From positions 51,905,571 to 51,969,570 of the forward strand of contig NC_079507.1 of NCBI RefSeq assembly GCF_030052815.1: a stretch of DNA of 64,000 nt. Reading direction: 5' to 3'. Position numbers and translations under genes: made by a program. The notes beneath the pieces were generated by a model. It worked only from the letters and a program-made list of their open reading frames with translations, did no database searches and had not been told where the DNA came from. The DNA is from Hevea brasiliensis. Taxonomy: Eukaryota > Streptophyta > Magnoliopsida > Malpighiales > Euphorbiaceae. Shown here piece after piece: positions 22,757 to 33,885 of this stretch. Each line of letters opens with the position of its first letter. Position 1 is the stretch's first letter.

Positions 22757-22926
22757 CTTATGTTCTGTTTTTCTATTTATACTTAACTAATTGGCAATTA
22801 CTAATTATTTGTATTTATAGCTTATCTAGTTATCTTAAGTGTGGCTCTAATCCCCTTAATTGTCCGGACCGACACCGGTCACCGGAATAGTGAAATATAC
22901 CAGGCTGTACAAATAAGGGTGTTACA

Positions 22927-22945
22927 ATTCTCCCCCCCTTAAAAT
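22927..22945 (-). other. Polypurine tract of array unit 2
   Basis: The minus strand has TTTTAAGGGGGGGAGAAT before the LTR start TGTAACACCC. Confidence 0.85.
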
Positions 22946-22973
22946 AAATTTCGTATCAAAATTTTACCTGGTA

Positions 22974-24408
22974 TCAATCTCTGAACAGCTGTGGGTGCTG
23001 TCTCCTCATGTCCTCCTCTCGTTCCCAAGTAGCCTCCTGGCCCGAATGATGGTTCCACAGCACTTTTACCAACGGTATCTGCTTGTTCCGTAGCTGCTTC
23101 ACCTCATAAGCCAGAATCTCTATGGGTTCTTCTTCATATGTGAGGTCTGGATTTACTTCAATTTCCTCTACTGGTAGTACATGAGATGGGTCTGATCGAT
23201 ACCTCCTCAACATAGACACATGAAAGACATTATGTATCTTCTCCAACACTGAAGGTAGTGCCAAACGATATGCCAAAGGACCCACTCTTTCCAGAACCTC
23301 ATATGGCCCAATGAAACGAGGACTCAGTTTCCTCTTTCTGCCGAATCTCATAATTCTCTTCCAAGGAGAAACCTTGAGGAAAACTTTCTCTCCCACTGCA
23401 TACTCAATATCCCTTCTCTTCAGATCAATGTAGGACTTCTGATGGTCTGATGCAGTCTTAAATCGATCTTTGATCACCCTAATCTTCTCCTCAGTTTACT
23501 GAACAATTTTGGGTCTAATCATCTTTCTTTCACCCACGTCAACCCAACATAACGGGGTTCTACATTTTCTGCCATACAAAGCTTCATATGGAGGCATCCC
23601 AATGCTTGATTGGTAGCTATTGTTGCAAGCAAACTCAATCAAAGGCAAGTGTGTATCCCAACTGCCCTCAAACTCAATCACATAAGCCCGTAGCATGTCC
23701 TCCAAGATCTGAATTACCCTCTCGGGTGGCCATCTGCATGCGTGGGTGGAATGCGATCGAAGTTCAATCTAGTTCCTAGGGCTCTCTGAAGACTACCCCA
23801 GAATCTAGAAGTGAACCTAGGATCTCTGTCTGATACGATGGATACTGGCACTCCATGTAGTCTCACAATCTCATCAATGTACAACCTGGCCAATCTTTAT
23901 AAACTGTAGCCCATCCGAACTGGCAGAAAATGAGCAGACTTGGTCAGTCTATCAACAATGACCCATACTGCATCATGACACTTCTGTGTCCTCGGAAGTC
24001 CCATCACAAAATCCATCGTTATTCTTTTCCATTTCCATTCTGGTACTGGCAGTGGATGTAACAACCCAACGGGTACTTGATGCTCTGCCTTCACTTGCTG
24101 ACAAGTTAGGCATTTAGATACAAACTCTGCCACATCCCTTTTCATACCCATCCACCAGTAATGCTCCTTTAGCCCTCTATACATTTTTGCGCCACCAAGG
24201 TGCATGGCAAAAGGAGACTCATGTGCTTCCTTCAAAATGATCTGCCTCAAATCAACACCATTAGGAATACACATTCTGCCCTGGTGTAGCAATAGACCAT
24301 CATCTCTTATTGAGAATTCTGGTTTCTTGCCCTGCCAAACTTCTTCTAATAATTTCTGATACTTCTGGTCATTCTGAGCAGCCATTTTGATCTCATCAAT
24401 CAACACTG
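22974..24408 (-). pseudogene. Gypsy integrase and chromodomain, array unit 2
   Basis: Same protein as in unit 1, in three broken pieces. Positions 23890-24408 hold the HHCC zinc region and first catalytic Asp (TMDFVMGLP). Positions 23496-23705 hold EDMLRAYVIEFEGSWD to the YGRKCR phrase. Positions 22974-23477 hold the C-terminal GPF-type region and the complete chromodomain-like end (PLVKVLWNHHSG, EREEDMRRQHPQLF). A TAA splits the last two. The stretch 23715-23760, where the catalytic Glu region should lie, is scrambled by clustered substitutions and indels. It keeps the C-terminal residues that unit 1 lost to a TGA. Confidence 0.88.
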
Positions 24409-24775
24409 GCTGTACATCCTATGCAATTGCTGTCTGCCCCTCATCATTAATCTCTAAGCTGGTATGTAATGATCTCAACTCATATACCATAGACAAAGGA
24501 GTAACCCATAGACTTGCCATAGTCTTACGACTTAAGGCATCAGCCATAACATTAGCTTTCCCTAACTGATAGTCTATCAGACAATCATAGTCTTTTATCA
24601 ATTCTAACCATCCCCTCTGTCTCAAATTCAACTCATTATGAGTGCCCAAATACTTCAAACTCTTATGATCTGTGTAGATGTAACACTTTTCCCCATATAA
24701 ATAGTGTCTCCAGATCTTAAGAGCAAACACTATAGCTGCAAGCTCCAAATCATATGCCGGATAATCACTAAAATA
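24409..24775 (-). pseudogene. Gypsy RNase H remnant, array unit 2
   Basis: [27 protein letters not shown] and [13 protein letters not shown], colinear with 16054-16420. It abuts LTR 3 at the same base as unit 1 abuts LTR 2 and carries the same TAG after GQTA-A. Confidence 0.88.
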
Positions 24776-27712
24776 TGTCACACCTTACCCCTCTGTAAGG
24801 CATAACATGATCCCGTAGAATACCTAATGAACTACCGCACTTCACCTACCGATAACTCATTAAGTACCCTACAATGGATTTTAAAACAATTTTCTTACTT
24901 TTGTTAAGTGGTGAGCATTTTCTAATAGGTAATTAGAACATTTAATTAACATTAAAACTAGTTAATATTTTTTTTGTCCATTTTATTTCTCCGCAAATTT
25001 TATAAAAATTTTGCCAGAGTTCCGTCTGTATTTTGAGAAAACAGTTCTTCAAATACCTGAAAAAAAGCACTTCCAAAAATTTTCTCAACCACTACTTCAA
25101 TTTCACAATCAATCTCAACAATTTCTCAAATCTCAAAATTCAACAGTCAACATTTCTCAATTTCCAAAATTCAATCATCAGTAAAATAATATCTATCAAT
25201 CTCATTCAAATTAAAATAAAACATTTCCATTCATTAAAGACAACAATCTATATATATACATCATACCAAAATCTACAGTATGAAAATTCAAACTAAATTT
25301 TATTACAACTTTATACAAACTTTGTACAAACTGCTCAAGACCGAATTTACATGTCCATACATTTATGTGCAATACATACATCAAAAGAAATATTTACAAT
25401 CAGAGTCTAAATTATACCCGATAACTTCAAGCTGATAAATCCTCAATCCTCGCAGCGATCACCGCTCCTAGTCTCTATATCTCATGATAAAGAATAAAAG
25501 CTATCACTGAGTACTAGGACTCAGTGGTGCACAACATACTAAAATAATCTTTATGCAGAACTTAAATCACATTTATTCAAAAATTTGACTGAACATGAGA
25601 ATTAAATACAAATCATGCATTATGAGATTTTAATCCCAAATAATTTCATTTTGAAGTATCAAATCACATTTCATAAAACCCACAGTTAGATCATGCCATT
25701 CGAAACAAATAGAATCTCAATAGCCAGAGGCTAAAGAGAAATCACATCACAAGGCTAGCTAGCTCAAATATATGGATATCCATTCACATCCTCTTCTATT
25801 GGCACACCTCAACACTTCTCCAGAGAAGGAATCAAAATTCGAAACTAATTACCTCCACTAGTCATGCTAGTGAGGTGTTCAAATATATGGTCATGACACT
25901 GTGGTTTCAAAACTTATCTTAATAATTTGTTAAACATTGTCATTTCAAATATACACAATAACCTTCAACAATTTAAATTGAAACTTCATAAATAATATCA
26001 CAAATAAACTTTCACAATTCAAAGCAAAAGTAAAATACATATTTCATTCACTTAATCAATGAATTTTAAAGCATAGTGATGTTGTGCACAAACCTCAAGC
26101 AAGTCGCCTCTTGGCCTTGACTCGGTTCCTCAGATTCTTTCCTGGTATTCTTTTCAACTGAAACACACAATTTTACAGTGTTTCAGTACCATAACTTAGC
26201 ATAAATCCAAAAATAAATTTAACTTCACTTTTACCTAGCTCTAACGTGCTAAACTCGACGTTCTTGAATTTTTGTGTTTCGGGGTTACTATTCACTACAC
26301 TATTCAAGTCAAATTGTTGACTTTCTAAGGCTTAATAGGTATGAGAATCCCAACTTCACCCACATACCACATTTTGGTCACTAAATTTGTTGGTTTTGGT
26401 TGTTTATTCAAATTCTAAGTCTTTTAGGCAAATTTGATAAATTTTCAGTTTTGGTGTCTAAGGTTGCACTGTTCCATTAGTCACTTTTCTGTTGGAATTT
26501 GGTAAAACTTTCTTCACAGTAAATATTCCCTATTGTCTGAAGTTTATTCACCTTTTTGAATCACTCCAATTGGAGTTTTTTAGCTCAAGTTATAGCCATT
26601 TGAACCATGACTGCCGGATTGGACTCAACCCAGATTTTCTGGGCAATTTTTGGTGCTGGCAGTTTTAGGTCACCAACTTAGGGTGGCCAAATGACTTGGT
26701 TAATGGCATAATTTGGGTTTGTGTTCTTCATGAAAGTTTTAGGTATATATCTCATCTAACCACTTGTAAAATTTCAGGTCATTTTGACCTGCCTAGCTCA
26801 AGTTATGACCAAATGAAGAAACACTATTCATTTGGTCACTTTGTACAGAGGCAGACTGTGATTTTTCAAGTTTGATCAATTTGTTCACTAAGTTTTGGTC
26901 ACTTTTTTGGCATGCTTCCTAAATAAAAATTGTGTCATTTAGTGTCTATTTTCATTCCCAATTGGTCTCATACCAATTGGACTTGTAAATTTTCATTTTT
27001 GGTCCTTCAAAGTTGACTTGGTCATGCTGCCAGCAGCATGACCACACTCAATCCGAATTTGGCCTTAACTCCAACCATTCCTACACACTTCATTTGGTCA
27101 CAAATGACCATTTCTCACTTCAAATTAGGTCCAAAACATCATTTACAAGTTTCTCACATTTTTGGTCTCTAAACCCTAATGTCCAAAACCCTAATTCACA
27201 AACTCTTGCATTTAGCTACTTTCAAAGCCTTTAATCATAACCATTCAACTAATTAAAGTTCATATACCCATTCAAACCATTCAAATCATGCAATAAACCC
27301 CCATACACATGCTGGCCAAATTTCAGCTTAGTCCCTCAACAAATTTTCTTTTCATTTTAAGTTTAATTACAAGTTAATCAAGCTAAAAATACAATTTTGC
27401 ATCTTAAATCACTAACCTTGTTAGGTGTCTTTAAGCTTTCCTTTTTTCTTCTTTCTTTTATGACCAATCTCCTTCTCAAGTGACTAGAACAAGTTTTTAT
27501 AAAGCAATTATGGGAGAAGTTGAAGTTTAGTAAGGATTTCAAAGCTTGGATACAAGCTTCAATGGAGGTATTTTAATGGAGATGAGAGGGAGAGTGAGGG
27601 CAGCTTGAAGAAGACCTTTTATCTTTTTTTTTATTTCTTTTCTTTTTGTTTTTATGTCTTTAGGAAAACCAAAAATCTAATTAGTTAAATATATTAATTA
27701 TTATTTTTATGG

Positions 27713-27743
27713 CATCATGCATGATGTCATGCATGATGTCATC
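27713..27743. promoter_or_regulatory. Tandem GATGTCATGCAT repeat in LTR 3
   Basis: Same motif and position as in LTRs 1 and 2. Confidence 0.45.
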
Positions 27744-28064
27744 ACCTTTTTAACTTTTTCATTTTCTTTTTTTTTTATTTATTTTTCTATTAGTTCTTTA
27801 ATTTAATTCTCGAATCTGAAATTTTCTTTTCTCCGATTTTATTTGACAGTTAGGTCAGGAGTCAGCTCTCGGGGTCAATTGACCAAATTGCCCCTCGCCG
27901 GTTCTTCCCGGTTTGCAATTAATTCAATATTTCTTCCAGCTCTCTGACCTAATTATTTGACTGGCTTAATAGTTCTTTTTCATGATTTTCTCTTTTCCAC
28001 TGTGTTTATAATAGTCCTAAGGACCGCATCGTCACATTTTACGGTTTGAAATTTGAGTTTAAAA

Positions 28065-28123
28065 TGACTTCGTAGTCCTTCCCGAGAAAGTCACCCATCA
28101 CTGTGACTCTCGGCTCGTTTAAC
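28065..28123 (-). promoter_or_regulatory. 5S rRNA-like block in array LTR 3
   Basis: Minus strand: GTTAAACGAGCCGAGAGT, then GATGGGTGACTTTC and GGGAAGG. One box C base differs from the other copies. Confidence 0.6.
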
Positions 28124-28296
28124 ATCTTATATTCTATTTTTCTTATTTATACTTAACTAATTGGCAATTACTAATTATTTGTGTTTATAGCTTATCTAGT
28201 TATCTTAAGTGAGGTTCTAATCCCCTTAATTGTCCGAACCGACACCGGCCACCGGAATAGTGAAATATACCAGGCTATACAAATAGGGGTGTTACA

Positions 28297-28301
28297 ATCA
28301 G
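28297..28301. other. Target-site duplication ATCAG (right) of the nested array
   Basis: Pairs with 11040-11044. The left LTR of gypsy element 2 resumes straight after it. Confidence 0.95.
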
Positions 28302-29588
28302 AGTATCTTGAATAAATATATTGTCACTTACTAATCCCAAAAAATAGATAAAATTCAAATAAACAATATAAATATCCCATAAGTAAACTGCGAAGTCTCT
28401 ACAGATTTCAAATAAAAACTTAAACTATTCAATAAACTAAACTATTTATTAGCCCGAGGGAATATGAATTCGGGCATACCATGAGAATAAATTAAAGATT
28501 GTCCCTCTCCAGAAAATAGACTAAATATTTGAATCAGGTGCAGAATTATACTGATCTGAAACAGATAACAGACAGAGAAAATGTGGTTTGAACTAATGCT
28601 CAGTGAATGATAATTATAGCACACAACGGAACAAGAATAGGCAGACGCTTGATTAATTTTGCAATAAATTTTCTATCCAATAAAATCATGCTCATGCTAT
28701 CAAAATCATTAATAAAATAATTTTATAAAACATATAAATAAAAGAAATTTATTTAATAAAATTTTATGGTACAGTGCACCAGAGTGATGATACCCCATAT
28801 CACCAAAGGCCAGATGGTAAGCTCCCGACCAGATATTAGATACATTCCTCCTCTTTCACAGATATCAATGCATATGATACTAATGCAAACCATAAATTAC
28901 AATGATGCATGACTCAACAATATAACCTAATACCGTGATAGTTCACACGGTGGGGCCAGATAATAGATACAGATACTGGGCACAGGTACCAATTCAAAAA
29001 AAAAATCGATTTGTACAAATCAATCAAAATCAACAAAAAAATTTCAGATAGCAAATAATAACTGATAGTGCAATTCCAACAGTTAATTTCAATAATTTCA
29101 GAGAGTCAATAAGATCAAATCAATCTCAAATAAATTCAGTGTAACACATTGGTAAATTTTATAGTCAGATATCAACCAATATAAAGACATTAAAAGCCTG
29201 TTCCCAGAATCCTAATGGCTCTAATGCAGAGATAATTGACAAAATCAATTATTTAATCAAAATTGGAATAAAATTCAATAATAAAGTAAAACTCTAGAAA
29301 ATCACATGTATAATAATTGTTAAAATATTGATTTAAAATTTCATTTAATAACAAATTTAATGCTAAGAAATTTTAAAATGAACTAAAACGGTGCTATATA
29401 CTATAATTACCACTCACCTGAAACCTCCAAAACAATAGCTAGATGCAATAAAAGATAGACAATTTTAGTTGACAAATTGAATAGTCGAATCTCCTACATA
29501 CCCAAAATATAGCAAATATTTGATCAACTAAACTAATATGACAGACCCATTAAATATATATAAATATTTTATTTTGAAACCAAAGTTG

Positions 29589-29589
<1 letters not shown>

Positions 29590-29663
<74 letters not shown>
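29590..29663. repeat. (AAT)n microsatellite in left LTR
   Basis: About 24 AAT units. The matching right-LTR tract is at 36800-36854. Confidence 0.95.
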
Positions 29664-29715
29664 GGTCAATTAAAAATATATAAAATAAAGTAAGGAAAAA
29701 TAATAATAATATCTT

Positions 29716-29720
<5 letters not shown>

Positions 29721-29805
<85 letters not shown>
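29721..29805. repeat. (AT)n microsatellite in left LTR
   Basis: About 42 AT units. The matching right-LTR tract (36940-36989) is much shorter. Confidence 0.95.
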
Positions 29806-29808
<3 letters not shown>

Positions 29809-30036
29809 GGTTATTGTCCCACAGTAATCATGATCAACCCAATTCAATACCAATAATCAAAGAAAACAAAATGAATTTTCAGAGTAGTTGTAACAAATCA
29901 AGGAAAGAAAATAATTCAAATTCACCCATTATTAAATAAAGAACGAGAATTTTTACCTTGAAAAAAAAATTGAAGGTAATGAATAGAGAAGTAAAAATTT
30001 AGGGATTCTCTGCGCACATCAGATTATAAATCGTAA

Positions 30037-30039
30037 ATA

Positions 30040-30086
<47 letters not shown>
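30037..30086. repeat. (AAT)n microsatellite in left LTR (second)
   Basis: The same point in the right LTR (37219-37297) holds AAAT units then AT units, so the motif itself changed after insertion. Confidence 0.9.
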
Positions 30087-30091
<5 letters not shown>

Positions 30092-30406
30092 AGATGATGA
30101 AAATACCTGTTGAGAGTATTTGGTAGAAAATTAAGGTAATAAACAAGCTTTGAGAGCAAAGTTTAGTAGAAAGAGATGATTAGGGTATATATATTTCAAG
30201 AGTTCTATTAAGTATAGAATGGGATAAGAGTTATTATTGAACTGGGTTGTTCAGATTACATATATATATTTAATTTCGAAAATAATATATATAAAAAAAT
30301 AAATAAGCAGGTCATCCAATAATTTTTTTTAAATAAATATATTAAATTATTGTTAGCTAATTAAAATAAATAAATAAATAAATAGATAAAATATTGGTTT
30401 TTCACA

Positions 30407-30421
30407 TACTTCCCCCCTTAA
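30407..30421 (-). other. Polypurine tract of gypsy element 2
   Basis: The minus strand reads TTAAGGGGGGAAGTA directly before the LTR start TGTGAAAAACC. Confidence 0.85.
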
Positions 30422-30429
30422 AAGAAATT

Positions 30430-31797
30430 CGGTCCCCGAATTTAAACAGACAAAATTCTAGCCTGAAGAATTAAATAAGTGAGGATGTTTGGCTCACATT
30501 TCAGATTCTGTCTCCCATGTGGCCTTACTACTTGAGTGATTATGCCACAAAACTTTGACCAAAGCCACTTCCTTAGACCGGAGTTTTCTAATTTGTCAAT
30601 CTAAAATCTTTACTGGTTGCTCCTCATATGACATATCATCCCTACATTGTATGGTCTGAGGTTGCAAAACATGAGATGGATCTAGTACATACTTTCTAAG
30701 CATAGAGATGTGGAAAACTGAATGTACATGCGCAAAACTAGGTGGAAGGGCTAAACGATAAGCAACTGCTCCAATTCTCTCCAAAATTTCAAATGGACCA
30801 ACAAAACGAGGACTAAGCTTCCCTTTCTTCCCAAACCTCATGATTCCTTTCATAGGTGAAACTCTCAGAAATATATGATCACCAACCATAAACTCCACAT
30901 CTTTACGCTTAGGGTCAGTATAACTTCTCTGTCGACTTTAAGCAGTCAAAAGTCTATTACGAATCAGCCGAACCTTTTCTGAAGTTAACTGTATCAACTC
31001 TAGTCTAGTAAGCCTTCTTTCTCCAACTTTATCCTAATAAATTGGTGACCTACACCTTTGACCATATAATGCCTCGTACGAGGCCATCTCTATACTTGCC
31101 TGATAACTGTTATTATAAGCAAACTCCACTAAAGGCAAATGATGATCCCAGCAGCCACCAAAATCCATAACACATGCACGAAGCATGTCCTCCAACGTCT
31201 GTATAGTCCTTTCTGACTGTCCATCTATCTGAGGGTGAAAAACAGTACTAAAGTCTACTCGTGTTCCCAAAGCTTCTTGGAATTTCTTCCAAAATCGAGA
31301 AGTAAACTGAGAACCACGATCAGAGACAATGGAAACTGAAACACCATGAAGACTAATAATCTTATCTATATGCAACTGTGTAAGTTTAACAAAGTCATAT
31401 GTAGTCTTTATAGGAAGGAAATGAGTAGATTTTGTCAATCTGTCCACTATCACCCAAATTGCATTATAATCACCTCGTGTACTAGGTAAACCCACAACAA
31501 AGTCCATAGCAATGTGCTCCCACTTCCACTCGGGAATAGGCATCGGCTAAAGTAACCCAAATGGTCTCTGATGTTCTGCCTTAACCTGTTGACAAGTCAA
31601 ACATTTAGCAACAAATTCTGCAACATCCCTCTTCATGCCACCCCACTAATAATGCTCCCTTAAATCATGGTACATCTTAGTTGAACCTGGGTGTACTGTG
31701 TAAGCAGAATGGTGTGCCTCCTCCATGATTTCTCTTCTCAACTCATCAACACTAGGGACACAAAGTCTAGTGCCATAACGAAGAACTCCATCATCAT
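30430..31797 (-). pseudogene. Gypsy element 2 integrase with chromodomain
   Basis: In order: the HHCC zinc region (HPGSTKMYHDL ... [12 protein letters not shown]), the DDE core (AMDFVVGLP, IVSDRGSQFTSRFW, DGQSERTIQ, all three acidic residues kept), the SPRFVGPFEILERIG region and a C-terminal chromodomain-like end (ALVKVLWHNHSS, TWETESEM). Stops occur before the PMPIPEWKW phrase (TAG), within EHYWWGG (TAG), after SPIY (TAG), in the TA-SRQ phrase (TAA), after PVKILD (TGA) and in the chromodomain (TGA). A frameshift near 31798-31815 separates it from RNase H. Confidence 0.9.
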
Positions 31798-32736
31798 CTA
31801 ACATGAACCCTTGAGCTTGGCCTTGATGATACTATCTATAATCTTACACAACTGAGAATCCCTCTTCTGAGCTGCCTTAATTCGATCAATCAAGATAGGC
31901 CTAACTCGAAAATGTGCTAAGAATGATCCAGGTACGATTTCAAACTCTACTCCCTGATCTAATAACTCATGTAATTCACCAATCAGAGGCCTTCTCTTGG
32001 TAGATATAGGGGCTAAACTACCAGAAGACTTTCTGCTTAGAGCATCAGCCATCACATTAGCTTTTCCTGGGTGATACTGTATGGTGCAATCATAATCCTT
32101 CAGCAATTCTACCCATCTCCTTTGCCTAAGATTAAGATCACATTGGTCAAAGATGTATTTGAGACTTTTGTAGTCAGTGAAGATTTCACAAGTCTCATCA
32201 TACAGATAGTGCCTCCAGATTTTCAAAGCAAAAATTACTACAGCCATTTCCAAATCATAAGTTGGATAATTCTGCTCGTGTCTTTTCAACTGATGAGAAG
32301 CATATGCAATAACCCATCCATGCTGCATCAGAACACATCTTAAACCAATCCTAGAAGCATCACAATACACTGCATAACCCCCTGATCTAGATGGAAGAGC
32401 TAACACTGGTGCTGTAGTTAAATGAGTCTTAAGCTCTTGAAAACTTCTTTCATAAGCCTCAGACCATTGAAATTTTACATTCTTCTGTGTCAACTTAGTT
32501 AAAGGTGCTGCAATACGAGAGAAGTCTTGAACAAACCATCTATAATACCCTACTAAACCCAAGAAACTACGAATCTTTGACACAGTTGTTGGTCTAGGCC
32601 AATGAAGCACTGCCTCAACTTTCTTCTTATCAACACACACCCCATCCTTAAACACTATATGGCCTAGGAAAGCCACACTATCTAACCAAAACTCACATTT
32701 TGTGAACTTAGCATATAGCTTGTGTTCCTGTAAGGT
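31798..32736 (-). pseudogene. Gypsy element 2 reverse transcriptase end and RNase H
   Basis: Reads [19 protein letters not shown] (RT thumb), [17 protein letters not shown], then RNase [49 protein letters not shown] and [13 protein letters not shown]. One TAG at 32737 cuts it from the RT core. The usual role is removal of the RNA strand during reverse transcription. Nothing else in the domain is obviously broken. Confidence 0.9.
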
Positions 32737-33459
32737 CTAAAGGATAATTCTCAAATGCTGCTCATGCTCCTCTTTACTCTTTGAGTACACTAAAATGTCA
32801 TCGATGAACACTATAATAAATTGATCTAAGAAAGGTTTGAAAACTCTATTCATGAGATCCATAAAAGTGGCTGGAGCATTAGTAAGACCAAAAGGCATTA
32901 TAAGAAATTCATAGTGTTCATACCTAGTCCTGAAGACAGTTTTAAGTATGTCTTCTTTCTTGACCCTTAATTGATGATACCCAGATCGAAGATCAATATT
33001 GGAAAAACACTTTGCACCTTGAAGTTGGTCAAACAGGTCATCTATGTGTGGAAGAGGATACTTATTACGCATAATCACCTTATTTAATTGCCTATAATCA
33101 ATGCACATGCTCAAAGACCCATCCTTCTTCCGCACAAATAACACAGGAGCACCCCATGGAGAAACACTAGGGAAAATAAACCCCTTATTTAGTAGGTCCT
33201 GTAGCTACTCCTTCAACTCCTTAAGTTCTGTAGGTGCCATACGATAAGGTGGCATAGATATGGGCTTAGTTCCAGGAATTAAGTTTATACCAAACTCTAC
33301 CTCTTGCTCCGGGGTTAAACCTGATAAATCTTCTGGAAACACACCAGGGAACTCCTTAACCACTGTAACATTCTCCAAACCAACACTTTCTGCCTGAACA
33401 TCTCTAAAATAAGGTAGATACCCCTTACACCTCTTTCGCAATAATTGGCTAGCACTCAC
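32737..33459 (-). pseudogene. Gypsy element 2 reverse transcriptase core
   Basis: ELKE, then [73 protein letters not shown] and [12 protein letters not shown] (FIDD catalytic motif). Two TAG stops bracket the core (33205-33207 and 32737-32739). The motifs place it with Ty3/gypsy pol. Confidence 0.92.
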
Positions 33460-33498
33460 TACTGAGATAAGATTATTAGAGGTTATACTGCGATTTCC

Positions 33499-33885
33499 CT
33501 AAAATTGAAATTTTGCTCTCCTAGGAATTTTAAAGAGTACAATTTTATTATGATAATCCAATGAAACGTGATAAGTGGCTAACCAATCCATGCCTAAAAT
33601 CACATCAAACTCAAACATATCCAAAGAAACAAGATCTGCAGCTAATTTCCTATCTCCAATGTGAACTATACATCCCCTATACACCATATCAGTGTCTATT
33701 GCATTCCCCAAAGGTGTTGATATAGATAAAGGATACTCTAACAAAGTAGGTGGTGTACTAAATCTCATGGAAAAGTATGGAGAAACAAAGGAATGAGTGG
33801 AACTGGGATCAAACAGTACTCTAGCATCAAATGAACAAATAGAAAGTGTACCTGTCACTATTGCATTAGATGCCTGAGCATCCTA
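33499..33885 (-). pseudogene. Gypsy element 2 aspartic protease
   Basis: IVTGTLSICSFDARVLFDP, then THSFVSPYFS and FDVILGMDWLATYHVSLD, the retropepsin-like region of plant chromoviruses. The active-site motif, normally Asp-x-Gly, reads DPS here (Gly to Ser), so it would be dead even without the TAG stops at 33883 and 33499. Confidence 0.88.

Larger units (their letters stand above)
16421..22926 (-). repeat. Array LTR 2 (about 3522 bp without the LINE)
   Basis: The middle LTR of the array, from TGTCACACC to GGGTGTTACA, split by an RTE LINE at 17888-20861. Its left neighbour is the RNase H end of unit 1; its right neighbour is the polypurine tract of unit 2. Its flanks (AAACA and ATTCT) are not a TSD, so it did not insert on its own. 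Many diagnostic bases agree with LTR 3 against LTR 1, in both halves. Confidence 0.93.
24776..28296 (-). repeat. Array LTR 3 (3521 bp)
   Basis: A complete LTR from TGTCACACC to GGGGTGTTACA. It is the 5' LTR of the right unit in the element sense. It has a private 12-base deletion near 27391 (in the AAAAATACAA region) compared with LTRs 1 and 2, and a cluster of unusual changes at 25450-25495. Confidence 0.95.
28302..30406 (-). repeat. Left LTR of gypsy element 2, second part
   Basis: Colinear with 35493-37475 and ending TTTTTCACA, followed by a polypurine tract. Together with 10972-11044 the LTR is about 2178 bp. It contains three microsatellites (AAT at 29590-29663, AT at 29721-29805, AAT at 30037-30086), which the right LTR also has at the same places with different lengths. 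There are no genes; short open stretches in it are chance. Confidence 0.92.

Noticed and set aside
16421..22926. LTR 2 as an independent solo-LTR insertion into a gypsy pol gene
   Set aside because: Its flanks AAACA and ATTCT are not a duplication, and both sides show proper element architecture (polypurine tract right, RNase H junction left) repeated in the other unit.
29590..30086. Possible CRISPR-like or satellite array
   Set aside because: These are simple AAT and AT microsatellites without spacers, in a plant LTR.
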